A stretch of 64,000 nt of DNA, from positions 62,001 through 126,000 of the forward strand of contig CAYRYU010000008.1 of assembly GCA_964428355.1 (NCBI GenBank), given 5' to 3'. Under the pieces are notes generated by a model. It ran no database searches and was not told the DNA's origin. It saw nothing but the letters and a program-made list of their open reading frames with translations. This document shows positions 34,601-43,703 of the stretch, one piece after another; within the stretch, counting starts at the first letter, position 1, and every line of letters begins with the position of its first letter. The DNA comes from CAYRYU01 sp964428355 (GTDB lineage Bacteria; Muiribacteriota; Ozemobacteria; Ozemobacterales; Ozemobacteraceae). Position numbers and translations under genes: made by a program.

Positions 34601-37534
34601 GGAAAAAGTTGGGCCGGTCGGGGCTCCGGTTGAGTTGGCGGAGCTTTTGTTGATGAACATGTTGTTCCAGCCGCATGTATTTCGGGAAAAGCTCTCGAGC
34701 TGGAAATTGTGACAGGAATCGGATGGGGAGACATTCCATGCGGCATAACTCACCCCCCCGTTTTCCCCGGGCCAGTTTGCCCAGTTTCCGCCGTATGCGG
34801 GGTTGCCCTGGTCCGCCCCGTCGAGGAACCAACGTGAACAGTATTCTGAAAGATTTCCCAGGGATTTGAGCCCGGAGGTATACCAATAGCCCGAAAACCG
34901 GGTGGCCCTTGTCCATGTGAAACCCGGGTTGTTGTCTTTCCAGACATAGACGGGGTAATCATTCTGGGGGTTGTACCCCGTCGTCATGAAGTTAGTGAGG
35001 CAATCAACCTTGGGATTCACATTGGCCAAAACCGGGGGTGCGCCGAAGTCACCGGAACCGGCGGCCGGGTCCTGGGCGTAAGCCTGGCAAATCAGGCCGG
35101 GCTGGGCGGGAAAATGAAGGTTGCGCATGTCCCAGACGACGACCGAACCCTTGGATCCGTTTCCGATGGGGCAGTAGAAGGCAAGCAGGGAATCGTCCGG
35201 GGAAAGCGACATCGTCCAGGGACAGCGGGTGGGAAATCCGTCGTATCTGCTGTCCCAGGCAGCCATTATCTTGTATTCAAGGGTTAACTCGGTTCCCGTG
35301 AGGCCCCGCGACTTGCTCTTCTCGATCCAGAGCAGGATGGATGCGTCTGAGGGGGTCGTGGCCGACTTTCCGATCAGGACGTACGCTCCATTCCGCGTGT
35401 GCATCGCGGCGACATCCTTTACCCGCCACCCCTCGGTCTGGTAGTTGAAATTCCATCCCAGAGCCGCGGTTCGGGTAATCTTCCCGTCCGTGCCGGATTT
35501 GAAAAGGCGGAACCCGTTCACCGCGCTCGGTGTCTGTCCCGTGGAGGAGTTGTCGCCCGGTTTCTCGACGAGCAACAACAGGGAGTTGTCGAGGAGCCAG
35601 GCCCCTTTGTGTGGGTAACAGAGCGTATTGTCCCCCGAACCGGAAAAATCGGGCCATTCGTCGTCCGAATAGGGGGGAGTGTCGACATTGTTTGTCATGA
35701 CATTCAGGCGTTCGGGAACCTGCCGGTTGGCGATGGCGAGATAAGCGTAGGCTCCTCCCCCGTCGAGGGCGCAGAACCTCGGGGCATCGTTGAGCAGCGG
35801 AACCATGCTGTCATCGGTGTACCGACCCCTCGAAGCCCCTCCCTCCAAGTCGAAATTGATCAGGTAGTGTTTTTTCCCAGCTGGCGCGGTGGGCTTGGTG
35901 ACCCCCACCCAGAGAATCTCAGGGGTCCTGCCCGTCACATCCGAAATGCTTTGGTTGCCGGAAGGGGTGAATGTGGTCGGGGAAAAGGTTCCGGACAACA
36001 AATCCTTCAATTTGAAGAACTGGATGGTGGTCTCTCCAAACTTCTCGATGATGATCTCCCTGGGGTTGGAGCTTTGCCGAAGCTGGTACATCTTGTCATC
36101 CTGGGAGGAATATGCTTTCACGTTGTTGGTGTCTGTCAGATCGAAATCCGGGGAGTCCCATGTCCCTTCCAGTGACCGGCGGATCAGCCCAATCCTTTCC
36201 TTGGACGATCCGGAGTTGTTGTGATGCATGGGCAGGATGTACCACCGGTTGTCCCGCGAAGGTAGAAGGTCGTTGACTCCGTCAGCGAGACCCATGGTCA
36301 GTTGCGTGACCCCGAAATCCTTGTAGGCTGTGGTGGGCCCCGAAAGCATGAATCCGAGTTCACCCTTGAGAGCACCCTCGCCGTCCATCCAGAAGGCGAG
36401 CTCGTTGCCATCCCAGCTTGGGGCGAAGGCACGGACGTTGTCTGCGGCGCAATATTGCCATGAGGGGTTCAATGTCTCTACCGCCCGGGTTTCCGTGTTG
36501 ATCCGGACGATGGGAGCGCTGGTATTTCCCGCCTGTACAAGGTAGAGGTAGCCGTCCTGGCCCATCCGGAAGCTCATAACGTTGCCGAAGTTTGGGAGGT
36601 CGATGTCGTTTCCAGACCAGGTTCCCGATGGGAGGTTTCCAGGAGTGGGCAAGGTTCCGACCGTCAGTGCGTTGACCCGATACTCGCTGTTCGAAGTGTT
36701 CCAGTACGTGTAGTAGAGGACCTTTCCATCGGGCCGGAAGGCGAGGCCGCCGGTTGCCCGGTAACCGCCCGTCGGAGGGTTGGTAGGCACCGCGGTCGCC
36801 CCGGTGGTGCTCCCGAACAGGTTCGAGATGTCATTCGTCACGCTGACCGCCTTCCCACGCTTCGAGCTGGCGCGCCGGAGATCCATGAGGAGGATCCGGC
36901 CGGTGGTGACGCCGGTGTTGGTAAGGGCTTTGATCGCGAGCCACTCTCCGTTGGGGTGGACCGCGACCTGGTATGGGACGTAGGTTGAGCCGAGGATGAG
37001 GTTGTCGGTCTCGACGTGGTTTATGGGATGGACCTCGTAGATCGTCCGGTCATCCGGGCAGGAGACATAGAGCATGTCCGGAACCTGCCTCGGTTTGTCG
37101 AACATGGTGAAAAGGCTGACTTCGCCTACGTCAGGACCCGGGGCCGCCACGGTCACTTTGACCGAGACTCCCAGGAGTTTCGGGTCCTGGCCACCTGTCA
37201 GACCTGAAATGGCGGGGTTTGTCGTTACGTTGAGGGGGGAAATGACTTCGACCGAAACAGTGAACTGGCATTCCGGGTCGGTGTCGTTCGGGTAATTCAC
37301 CGTGGTAACCACCGTTTCTGGCATCACCCCTTCGAGGAAACCCCGGTACATGATGTCGTTCATCTTCGACTCGGCAACGTTCCGCATTGCCCGCTTGAGC
37401 TCGAAGGACTTTCCCTGGTCTAGGCCGTGGCCCAAGATTCCGATGATGGGTACCATGCACGAACTGGCCACGATAACCATAACCAGCACTTCTGCAAGGG
37501 AAAAGCCCCTTCGGGGGAGATGTGGACGCTTCAT
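31637..37534 (-). CDS. Giant prepilin (1965 aa) fused to propeller, kelch and two lectin-like domains
   Basis: The protein starts MKRPHLPRRG/FSLAEVLV, a complete type III signal with Glu5, followed by a PilV/GspI-like helix and head (to about residue 140). Then comes a ~750-residue beta-propeller-like region (VPYQVAVHPNGEWLAI; YRATGGLAFRPDGKVLYY), a Trp/Cys-rich segment, a second propeller part, a kelch-type stretch, and two L-type-lectin-like sandwiches (about 1340-1555 and 1570-1785; HYGSAFLNDSF and HYGSCYLNNS). Kelch-like blades close the protein (GDEIFIFGGARTG). Normal minor pilins are ~150-200 aa. The design suggests a pilus-tip adhesin anchored by its own pilin domain, analogous in role to PilY1. 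First gene of the operon; promoter likely in the 37.6-kb A/T-rich patch. Confidence 0.88.
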   Translation of the reverse strand: MKRPHLPRRGFSLAEVLVMVIVASSCMVPIIGILGHGLDQGKSFELKRAMRNVAESKMNDIMYRGFLEGVMPETVVTTVNYPNDTDPECQFTVSVEVISPLNVTTNPAISGLTGGQDPKLLGVSVKVTVAAPGPDVGEVSLFTMFDKPRQVPDMLYVSCPDDRTIYEVHPINHVETDNLILGSTYVPYQVAVHPNGEWLAIKALTNTGVTTGRILLMDLRRASSKRGKAVSVTNDISNLFGSTTGATAVPTNPPTGGYRATGGLAFRPDGKVLYYTYWNTSNSEYRVNALTVGTLPTPGNLPSGTWSGNDIDLPNFGNVMSFRMGQDGYLYLVQAGNTSAPIVRINTETRAVETLNPSWQYCAADNVRAFAPSWDGNELAFWMDGEGALKGELGFMLSGPTTAYKDFGVTQLTMGLADGVNDLLPSRDNRWYILPMHHNNSGSSKERIGLIRRSLEGTWDSPDFDLTDTNNVKAYSSQDDKMYQLRQSSNPREIIIEKFGETTIQFFKLKDLLSGTFSPTTFTPSGNQSISDVTGRTPEILWVGVTKPTAPAGKKHYLINFDLEGGASRGRYTDDSMVPLLNDAPRFCALDGGGAYAYLAIANRQVPERLNVMTNNVDTPPYSDDEWPDFSGSGDNTLCYPHKGAWLLDNSLLLLVEKPGDNSSTGQTPSAVNGFRLFKSGTDGKITRTAALGWNFNYQTEGWRVKDVAAMHTRNGAYVLIGKSATTPSDASILLWIEKSKSRGLTGTELTLEYKIMAAWDSRYDGFPTRCPWTMSLSPDDSLLAFYCPIGNGSKGSVVVWDMRNLHFPAQPGLICQAYAQDPAAGSGDFGAPPVLANVNPKVDCLTNFMTTGYNPQNDYPVYVWKDNNPGFTWTRATRFSGYWYTSGLKSLGNLSEYCSRWFLDGADQGNPAYGGNWANWPGENGGVSYAAWNVSPSDSCHNFQLESFSRNTCGWNNMFINKSSANSTGAPTGPTFSGTPPTWPTLPTPARPATPALTGGNTAWAPIPASEFRAFRFRPPVVADITLNGNWRGTGDVPDVDSRTDGVVTSDSDKEDAICWHRDRDRAILFYMHDTDEKVYGINLFDAGGNFTPLDMGSIIGNSADPTDIGVSPDGRRLIVNVPKETSGYGLYLADINSTSFSNAKKYSLPSGYKPSTFGVRPFNSFSSGQGTFNDQGVVLSNLCGNQRAVMTDGGIVLAGGAAGVDQTAVTTVQKYDASRHGATPVSNLTALGTAVRNAAAFINDGSVFSVGGENTTPTVQSAVNCLSGGTYKNLQNNDNTDYPISQAGACATPYGPVLAGGRKTVTNPFIDAGGDMTTLSGKISQNKGSGDPTEAIFSGTTFQLAAGSGHYGSAFLNDSFTLTANTNIFTHFVTKSNQKDGIVFVIQKIGSTACGNSNAGMGWNGGTFSATANGSIGVVMDLKANGTPNNKAGTIGICVDGGLTSTCSIGQYCDSAPVGPTGVYYDTGGTQTNHWWVIYDSQRKVFDVWVNTTVNTSNPEAATRIIKDYSFDLFAKFGSQVWIGFTGASNDSAGFHQITDWQLKVWNTPNFTTTSFPNFSSTTGLGPLNGDNISIGSNILKLCTSASSGDHYGSCYLNNSIAISDETSFQTKFNFYMYDSDSTNGEGFAFVAQGVGNTAVGGSGQKLAYDFTANTMAVEFDAYGENNTNDPNPNIGKHVCVTAGGASNIKWPTAFTYNYNTDYWAWIDYDAVSRNLRVFWSTTSTKPANPNINGILGASIHDKTNGSSCLTDNVWFGFTASNGGNNNAWTGHWIKSWDFSIGDIGGIQVLSKAVKVYYPQCFDSAASKWGETLAMADLDTPLQDGCAVSHYSRKDRKWYLYFIGGGTGAGAADGKLIREYNFDGGSWTPIDLGDDEDTERTGCAACSWGDEIFIFGGARTGGVKNKAMAWNPDTRKVRHYSTLYSTGYCFQSAVPLGPYIYLLGGTTSLTGANASGRVLRFKP

Positions 37535-37602
37535 GATTCTCCCACCCTCCTTCCCGTAAAATGGTTTTCGGAGGCAAAGGGTTTTCGATTCTCTTTACCT
37601 AT

Positions 37603-37608
37603 ATTATA
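37603..37608 (-). promoter_or_regulatory. Putative -10 (TATAAT) for the minor-pilin operon
   Basis: A consensus TATAAT on the minus strand in an unusually A/T-rich patch, 69 bp upstream of the giant pilin start. The best -35 candidate (CTGACA, 20 bp away) is too far, so only the -10 is called. Confidence 0.35.
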
Positions 37609-37867
37609 CATAAAGAATTTCGCCTGATCTGTCAGGGATCAACCCCTGCTGGGCCAAGAAAATTTCTCCCCATCCTGTAGGGAAATCACCTACGGTGGAA
37701 GATGGCACTGGAAAAGCATTATGAAATTGGGGAATGTCGCCAATCGATCAGGAGCGACAGATTCATTATAGGGGCGAAGATTCGATACAGCTTTTTCCAT
37801 CTGCGACAATCTGTGGAAACTGTGGAATGGTTTCATGTGACAGGTTGCCGGGATCGGTTTCCATGTG

Positions 37868-37876
37868 TGATAGAAT
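37868..37876 (+). promoter_or_regulatory. Extended -10 immediately before the ECF S-component gene
   Basis: TGATAGAAT ends 11 bp before the ATG at 37888, which predicts a nearly leaderless transcript. TTGCCG lies 20 bp upstream, longer than a normal spacer. Confidence 0.4.
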
Positions 37877-37887
37877 CGCGGGCAACC

Positions 37888-38457
37888 ATGAACCCTTTCT
37901 CCGATTCAAAACAGCATCCTTCCATTCGCAGTATCGCCCTTTCGGGGGTCGGCCTTGCTCTGGCTATCGCTCTCCAAGCGCTCCAGATTCCCACTCCGTT
38001 GAACGGGGTTCTGGTCAATGCCCTTTTCGTGGTCCTTTCCCGGTTAACTGGGTTGGGTCCGGTGATGGCGGTTGGTTTCCTGACCCCGATCGGTGCCCTG
38101 CTGACCGGACATCTTCCGCCCCTGCTGTTTCCCCTTGTGCCGTTCATCGCGGTCGGAAACGCGATCTACATCTTTTCCTACATACGTCTGGCGATGGCAG
38201 GGTCCCTTTGGAGGTGGGCGGCGGGCCCGGTTTTCAAATCGGCCATTATCGCGGGGGGCGGGTTTGCGCTGATCCAGACTCTCGAGATCACCCCCGCTCT
38301 TCGGGCAGGCCTTCTGGCGATCGTTGGAATCCAACTGGCAACCGCCGTGGGAGGGATTGTCCTGGGGGAAATCCTCTTGGGAAGGCTCTCCGGTTTTATC
38401 CGGATCTTTCCATTCCCCGCAACGATGGCCGCCGGGGAAAAGCCCGGGGATCGGTGA
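37888..38457 (+). CDS. Predicted ECF-transporter S component (substrate unknown)
   Basis: 189 aa from ATG 37888. The protein is almost entirely hydrophobic with about five to six helices (ALSGVGLALAIALQAL; VNALFVVLSRLTGLGPVMAV; LLFPLVPFIAVGNAIYIF). Size, Gly/Pro spacing and the pattern GPVMAVGFLTPIGALLTG fit the substrate-binding S subunits of energy-coupling-factor vitamin transporters. No EcfA or EcfT is nearby, as usual for group II ECF systems that share an energising module. The substrate cannot be told. Helical membrane proteins of other families remain possible. Confidence 0.6.
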   Translation: MNPFSDSKQHPSIRSIALSGVGLALAIALQALQIPTPLNGVLVNALFVVLSRLTGLGPVMAVGFLTPIGALLTGHLPPLLFPLVPFIAVGNAIYIFSYIRLAMAGSLWRWAAGPVFKSAIIAGGGFALIQTLEITPALRAGLLAIVGIQLATAVGGIVLGEILLGRLSGFIRIFPFPATMAAGEKPGDR

Positions 38458-38527
38458 CTGCCCGGTAACCCCACTTTTGAAAGCCGATCCAGGGGCAAAA
38501 TTTCGGCTGGGATCGGAAGGGGTTTTC

Positions 38528-38536
38528 TGATAGAAT
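38528..38536 (+). promoter_or_regulatory. Putative extended -10 for the kinase pair
   Basis: TGATAGAAT fits TGnTAnnnT, 81 bp before the ATG at 38618. No convincing -35 is present. Confidence 0.4.
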
Positions 38537-38617
38537 TTGCCGGTGCCCGGGGGCCGGGTTTTCCCGAACACCTGGCAGAAAACCCGAGAGAAGATCTTGA
38601 AAAAGGATTTGTCCGAA

Positions 38618-41335
38618 ATGAAAAAGGATTTCCCCAGTGTGACCAGGATCCTTTTTATCGACGTAGTGGGGTTCAGCAAAAAGCCCATGCACGTTCAGAA
38701 AACGGTCATCGAGGCCCTGACATCCATGGTTTGCGGGCTCGACCAGTTTCGTTCTCTTGCCGAGGCAAACCGGGTTGCCCTTCCCACAGGTGACGGGATG
38801 GCCATCGGCTTCTGGAGCACGCCAGAAGTTCCCCTCGCATGTGCCATCGGAATCCAGAGAGCGATCAAGGCCTACAACCTGGAAGCCCCCCCTTCGATGC
38901 AGATCTTCGTCCGGATGGGTATCAACACGGGGGAAGTTTTTTCCATTCTGGACATCAACCAGCACCGGAACATCGTGGGGGACGGGATCAACAACGCCCA
39001 GCGCGTCATGGATTTCGGAGACTCCTGGCACATACTGGCTTCCGACTCGGTTGCCAGTGATCTGATCGATTTCGATGAATCGTACAAGGAAATCCTCCAT
39101 TTTGCCGGTATCTTCGCGGACAAACACGGGATGCGACACCAGGTGTTCAACGTTTTTTCCCCGGATTTCGGCAACACCACTCCTCCCACGAAGAACAAGG
39201 TCTCCGAAGGGGATTCCCAGCCTTCCTCCCCCCCCCAGAAGCCGCCCCGCGCCGAGCCCCGCCCCGAATCCGAATGGGACGCGATCCTTGCGGGTGCTTC
39301 CTGGGAAGTCCAGTTTCTTCAGCACACCGCGCTGGGAGCGGACCACCTTTTCCTCGCCCTCACGAAGCAGGAGGAGAGCCTCACTGCCCAAGGCATGAAA
39401 GCCCAGGGTCTCGACCCCACCGCGGTCCGTCGCGGGCTCCGGAAATCCCTCGGAAGGGGAAGCCGGAAACCGCCGCTCGAAATCCCGTTCGATCCTCTTT
39501 CCGCAAAGCTGTTGGAAAAACTCCAGGTCCAGGCGCGCGCCAAGGGAGGGGAAATCACCGAAGCCGACCTTGTCCGGGAACTTTTTCGCGACGGGTCGGT
39601 GGGGAAGTTCCCCTCGTTCCTTCAGGCGCAAGGGCTGGACATCGACCGGTTCCTGGGCTCTTTCGACCGCGAAGAAGATTTTTCCAGCCAGATCCGGGAA
39701 CTTCCTCCCCGTTCGTCCCCTCCCCAAAAAGAGGGTTTCGATTCCACCCCGCCCGCCGAGAAGCATTCAGCCGAAGAGCCGGTTCCCGGGAATCCTGCTT
39801 CGGCTGCTCCGCGCGAGGCTTCCCCAACCGGCCGGGGGGACTCCAGCGAACAGACGATGTTTGCCCGGGCGGCTCAAGACACCGTACGGATCACGCTCAC
39901 CGTGGAAGATGGTCCCGAGCGCGGAAAGCGGTTCGAGTTCGCCGATCCGGAGGCGTTCATCGTCGGAAGGTCATCCGAAGCCAACTTCACATTGAGCCAG
40001 GAGGACAAGGCCATTTCGAGGAAGCACTTCCTGGTCGAGGTGGTTCCCCCCCGCTGCTACCTGAAGGATTTCGGCTCCCTGAATGGAACCTTCGTGAATG
40101 GGAAGCGTGCGGAGCGCGTGGAACTCCAGGACGGGGACCGCATCAACCTGGGAAAGACCTGTCTTCGCGTCCAGGTCAAAGCCTCCGGGGAAGCCGCTTC
40201 CAGGAACTGCCCGAGTTGCGGGGTCCCGTTCATCTCCGCTTCATCGGAAGAAACGGTCTGCCGCGCCTGCCGGATGGAAAGGGAGCTTGAAAAGGAAGGC
40301 CGGCAACCCAAAACGAAAACCCGGGTTCTGGCCAATTGCCGCGAATGCGGTTCGGACGTTTCCGCCTCGGCGAACTCCGACGGCCTCGGCCCCGAGCTGG
40401 GGGGGGTGGCCACCTACCTTTGTGAAAACTGCATCCCCAAATGGCGTGGAAAGGCGGACGTTTCGGAATTGGGGAAGTTCCGTGTCCTGCGCGAGCTTGG
40501 AAAGGGCGGCATGGGGGTTGTCTATCTGGTCCAGGACCGGACTACCTGTCGTCTCGGGGCTCTCAAGCGGATTCTCCTGCCCGATTCGGGCGACCAGTTC
40601 GTCCAGCGGTTTTTGCGGGAGATGAAGATCATGGAGCGGCTTGTCCACCCCAACATCGTTCGTCTCTTCGGCCAGGACGTCCACCAGGGGTGCGGTTTCT
40701 TCGTTTCGGAATTCCTGGCGGGTGGAAGCATTGCGGATCTTCTCCTGAAAGGGTTCCGAGGTCCCCTACCCCTCCCCGTCGCACTGAAGATCACCCGGGA
40801 GGTCCTGGCAGGCTTGGAGTTTTTCCACGGAACCGGCAGCGTCCATCGGGATATCAAACCCGCCAACATCCTGCTGACGGCATGGAACCAGAAGGAAACC
40901 GGTATCGCGAAACTCGCCGATTTCGGCCTGGCAAAATGCTTCACGGATATCGGGGGGGCCACCCTGACCCGCCCTAACGAGTTCGCAGGATCGATCTTCT
41001 ATACCGCCCCGGAGCAGATCCTCAACTTCAAGAAGGCGGGCCCCCCGGCCGACCTGTTTTCTTTGGGCGTAACGCTCTATGAGATGATTTCGGGGAAGTT
41101 CCCATTCGATTTCCCCACCCAGCTCGACAACCTGAAGGCGCGGGTAACCGGCCGGAAACCTAAAGACCCCCTCCTGGTTGTCCTCGAGGATCCCGTCATT
41201 CCCCTGAGGGAGCGTCTCCCCGACGTTTCGCCCGACCTGGCGGAAGCCGTTGACCGGGCGATCCGGAAGGATGCCGGATCCCGCTTCCAAACCGCAGCCG
41301 AGTTCCGGAGAGCCCTCGAGAAGGTTCAAGGGTGA
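38618..41335 (+). CDS. Nucleotide cyclase-Clp_N-FHA-zinc ribbon-Ser/Thr kinase fusion
   Basis: 905 aa from ATG 38618 (a TTG at 38597 is possible). Order: class III cyclase domain with both metal aspartates (D15 in FIDVVGFS, D59 in PTGDG) and VGDGINNAQRV, about 1-175; a Pro-rich linker; a Clp N-terminal-like helical repeat region (GADHLFLALTKQE; GGEITEADLVRELF), about 215-350; an FHA domain with GRSSEANF, ISRKH and NGTFVNG, about 426-518; a cysteine-rich segment of CxxC pairs; and a eukaryotic-type kinase (GKGGMGVVY, HRDIKPAN, DFGLAK, APEQ) from about 620. It could make cyclic nucleotide and phosphorylate proteins, the FHA recruiting phospho-Thr targets. Cytosolic. It is followed 82 bp later by a second kinase. 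Confidence 0.88.
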   Translation: MKKDFPSVTRILFIDVVGFSKKPMHVQKTVIEALTSMVCGLDQFRSLAEANRVALPTGDGMAIGFWSTPEVPLACAIGIQRAIKAYNLEAPPSMQIFVRMGINTGEVFSILDINQHRNIVGDGINNAQRVMDFGDSWHILASDSVASDLIDFDESYKEILHFAGIFADKHGMRHQVFNVFSPDFGNTTPPTKNKVSEGDSQPSSPPQKPPRAEPRPESEWDAILAGASWEVQFLQHTALGADHLFLALTKQEESLTAQGMKAQGLDPTAVRRGLRKSLGRGSRKPPLEIPFDPLSAKLLEKLQVQARAKGGEITEADLVRELFRDGSVGKFPSFLQAQGLDIDRFLGSFDREEDFSSQIRELPPRSSPPQKEGFDSTPPAEKHSAEEPVPGNPASAAPREASPTGRGDSSEQTMFARAAQDTVRITLTVEDGPERGKRFEFADPEAFIVGRSSEANFTLSQEDKAISRKHFLVEVVPPRCYLKDFGSLNGTFVNGKRAERVELQDGDRINLGKTCLRVQVKASGEAASRNCPSCGVPFISASSEETVCRACRMERELEKEGRQPKTKTRVLANCRECGSDVSASANSDGLGPELGGVATYLCENCIPKWRGKADVSELGKFRVLRELGKGGMGVVYLVQDRTTCRLGALKRILLPDSGDQFVQRFLREMKIMERLVHPNIVRLFGQDVHQGCGFFVSEFLAGGSIADLLLKGFRGPLPLPVALKITREVLAGLEFFHGTGSVHRDIKPANILLTAWNQKETGIAKLADFGLAKCFTDIGGATLTRPNEFAGSIFYTAPEQILNFKKAGPPADLFSLGVTLYEMISGKFPFDFPTQLDNLKARVTGRKPKDPLLVVLEDPVIPLRERLPDVSPDLAEAVDRAIRKDAGSRFQTAAEFRRALEKVQG

Positions 41336-41417
41336 CAGCCCCCTTCCCGGGCCCCGGCCCCCGATCGGAGTTCGGTTTCTCAAGGGTTGGCGGGCTACAC
41401 CAGGACCGGGGTAAGCC

Positions 41418-43568
41418 ATGAAGAAGTGCCCCTTCTGCGCCGAAGAAATCCTCGACGAAGCCGTAAAATGCAAACATTGCGGGGAGTTCCTGGAAGGGGC
41501 GCGCCAGAAAGCCGGTCTGAAGCCCGGCGACCGGACCGGAAGCTACCTGATCACCAAGGAACTGGGCCGGGGAGGAATGGCCGAGGTCTTCCTCGCCGAG
41601 GATACAGGCCTTTCCAAATCAGTCGCCCTCAAGGTTCTCCCCCCCCAATTCATCCATGACCCGGAGGTCAAACGCCGGTTCAAGAGCGAAGCCCAGATCG
41701 CCGCCCGGTTGATCCATCCGGGCATCGTCACCATCCACACCGTCTCGGAGACATCAACGGGACAACCCTTTTTCGTAATGGAATATCTGCCGGGCCAAAG
41801 CCTTTCCGCAATCCTTCGGCAAGGCCCCCTCGGGCTGGCCAACGCACTCGACATCTGCGATGAAATCCTTTCGGCTCTCGATTATGCGCATGGGAAGGGC
41901 GTCATCCACCGGGACATCAAGGCGGACAACATTCTCTTCCGCGAAAGCGGGACGGTCGTGATCGCGGATTTCGGGATCGCAAAGGCTGTCCAGAGCACCC
42001 AGAACCTCACCTCAACCGGTGTCCTTTTGGGGACGCCTCATTACATGAGCCCCGAGCAGTGCCGTGGCGAGTCGCTGGATGCGCGCAGCGACCTCTATTC
42101 CGTCGGAGTCCTTCTCTTCCAGATGGTCACGGGAAAACTCCCTTTCAACGGGGAGGGGTTCCCAGCACTCATCTACGCGCACTTGCGGGAGCCCCCACCT
42201 GTTCCATCCTCTTTGAACACGGAAATCCCGGCGTGGCTGGACGATGTGGTTCTTCGTGCCCTGGCCAAGGAGCCCGGGGAGCGTTTCCCGACAGCGATCG
42301 CTTTCCGGGAAGCCATCGTAACCAACGTCCCCCAGTACAAGACCATCAGGAGCCGTTCGCCGGGATCTTCCCGTGAGGAGGCTGCGGATTCGAGATCAAC
42401 CTCGGGTCTCGGGGAAAGGTCCGAAAGACCGACCATTGCTCCCGGATCCGGTGCGGAGAATTCCACCCAAAAACTTGATGCGACTGTTTCCCTGGGGCCT
42501 CACTCCCCCACAAGTTCGTCTCGGAAAGACAACTCAGGCGGGCGTCGAAAACCGGTGGAACAGCCCGGGGAGGTTCTCCCGATGCCGCCAACCGGAATTC
42601 CGGGTGGGCAAGCCGCCCGCGCCGAGCCTCCAGCTCCCCCTCCAACGTTTTTTTCCAGGCTTCCCCCCTGGTGGCAGTTGTTGTTATACGCGGTCTTCGC
42701 GGGAATCCTGGTTGAATACGGCCACATCATCACATTTTTGTTCAATCTCCCCAGACACCTGACGATATTCCTGTTTCCGATCCCGGGGATCGCAGCCATC
42801 AGGTTCTTCTTTTCCGGGAACCCTTGTGCTGGTGAACTCTCCCGAGCTCGCCGGTTTCTCCAGTGGCTGTTTTCTCCTGGAGGGGTTTTTGTCATCCTCG
42901 GAGTCTGGCTTCTGAGTGTGGACTTGTATCGGGGTTTCTTTGTCAGCATGCTTTTCTCTGTGGTCCTTTTCGGTACTGCCACGGGATATCATTTCTGGTC
43001 CCGGAAAACGATGGCGGGGGAGGTTGCCCCGCCGGTTCGGGGGCGGACTCCGGAGACTTCCCCACCATCCCAACCGATGGCTTGGCGACGGAAGATTTTC
43101 CGGTTTGCGGTGATTGTTATCGTCGGATCGTTTTTATGGTGCGTTCTTCTGGCCTTCATTGGACCCAAGCTGGCCCGCTCGGACTTCGAAGAGACGGTTT
43201 TGAGGCTTTTCAAGCCTTTGCGCGATGGGAAAATCCAAGACTTCTTGTTCATGGATTCATACGGGGTTTTCCCCAGGGAAGAGGCTCTTCAAAAGGACAA
43301 GGAAGAGTTCCTGGGGGGAGTCAGGTCCTTCCAGATAGATGACATCGAGGTTCGCCCTCGATGGGATCTTGAGGACTGGGTCGAGGGCCGGTACTTCTGT
43401 GTCATAGCCACTCTCAAATTTCTCTACCCAACCGGGTCCGTCGATTACGAGATTCGGGGAATGCAGCGTTGGTGGCGATGGCATGTCACCGACATGACGG
43501 AAAGATCGAGAAAGAGAAGTGAAGAGCGCTTTCCGGACTACGTTTTTCCCAAACTGCCCGGGGATTGA
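41418..43568 (+). CDS. Zinc-ribbon Ser/Thr kinase with C-terminal membrane domain
   Basis: 716 aa, ATG 41418. A zinc ribbon (C4, C7, C18, C21) precedes a complete Hanks-type kinase: GRGGMAEVF, the VALKVL lysine, HRDIKADN, DFGIAK, and SPEQ followed by LDARSDLYSVG. It is a typical PknB-class enzyme. A ~120-residue low-complexity linker leads to about five hydrophobic segments (QLLLYAVFAGILVEYG; FVILGVWLLSVDLY; FAVIVIVGSFLWCVLLAFI) and a ~130-residue C-terminal domain outside the membrane that may sense signals. It probably shares a transcript with the upstream cyclase-kinase fusion. Confidence 0.9.
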   Translation: MKKCPFCAEEILDEAVKCKHCGEFLEGARQKAGLKPGDRTGSYLITKELGRGGMAEVFLAEDTGLSKSVALKVLPPQFIHDPEVKRRFKSEAQIAARLIHPGIVTIHTVSETSTGQPFFVMEYLPGQSLSAILRQGPLGLANALDICDEILSALDYAHGKGVIHRDIKADNILFRESGTVVIADFGIAKAVQSTQNLTSTGVLLGTPHYMSPEQCRGESLDARSDLYSVGVLLFQMVTGKLPFNGEGFPALIYAHLREPPPVPSSLNTEIPAWLDDVVLRALAKEPGERFPTAIAFREAIVTNVPQYKTIRSRSPGSSREEAADSRSTSGLGERSERPTIAPGSGAENSTQKLDATVSLGPHSPTSSSRKDNSGGRRKPVEQPGEVLPMPPTGIPGGQAARAEPPAPPPTFFSRLPPWWQLLLYAVFAGILVEYGHIITFLFNLPRHLTIFLFPIPGIAAIRFFFSGNPCAGELSRARRFLQWLFSPGGVFVILGVWLLSVDLYRGFFVSMLFSVVLFGTATGYHFWSRKTMAGEVAPPVRGRTPETSPPSQPMAWRRKIFRFAVIVIVGSFLWCVLLAFIGPKLARSDFEETVLRLFKPLRDGKIQDFLFMDSYGVFPREEALQKDKEEFLGGVRSFQIDDIEVRPRWDLEDWVEGRYFCVIATLKFLYPTGSVDYEIRGMQRWWRWHVTDMTERSRKRSEERFPDYVFPKLPGD

Positions 43569-43703
43569 GCTCCAGTGCCTTCTCTCCGCCAGATCCTCGA
43601 AAAATCCGGAACGGAACGACAAACCCATGCTCGCCGGCGCATGGTCCGAGAGAGCGACGTGCGTTCGGGACCCAACGTCGATGCCGCTTTCGGTCCGCGT
43701 GGG

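Larger units (their letters stand above)
37535..37887. other. 353-bp divergent intergenic region
   Basis: Between the giant pilin gene (minus) and the ECF S-component gene (plus). It contains an A/T-rich patch with TATAAT on the minus strand and a TGATAGAAT just before the plus gene. No coding region or repeat is evident. Confidence 0.6.

Noticed and set aside
37680..37705. GTAGG / CCTAC hairpin in the divergent region
   Set aside because: 5-bp stem without T tract or position after a gene; likely chance.
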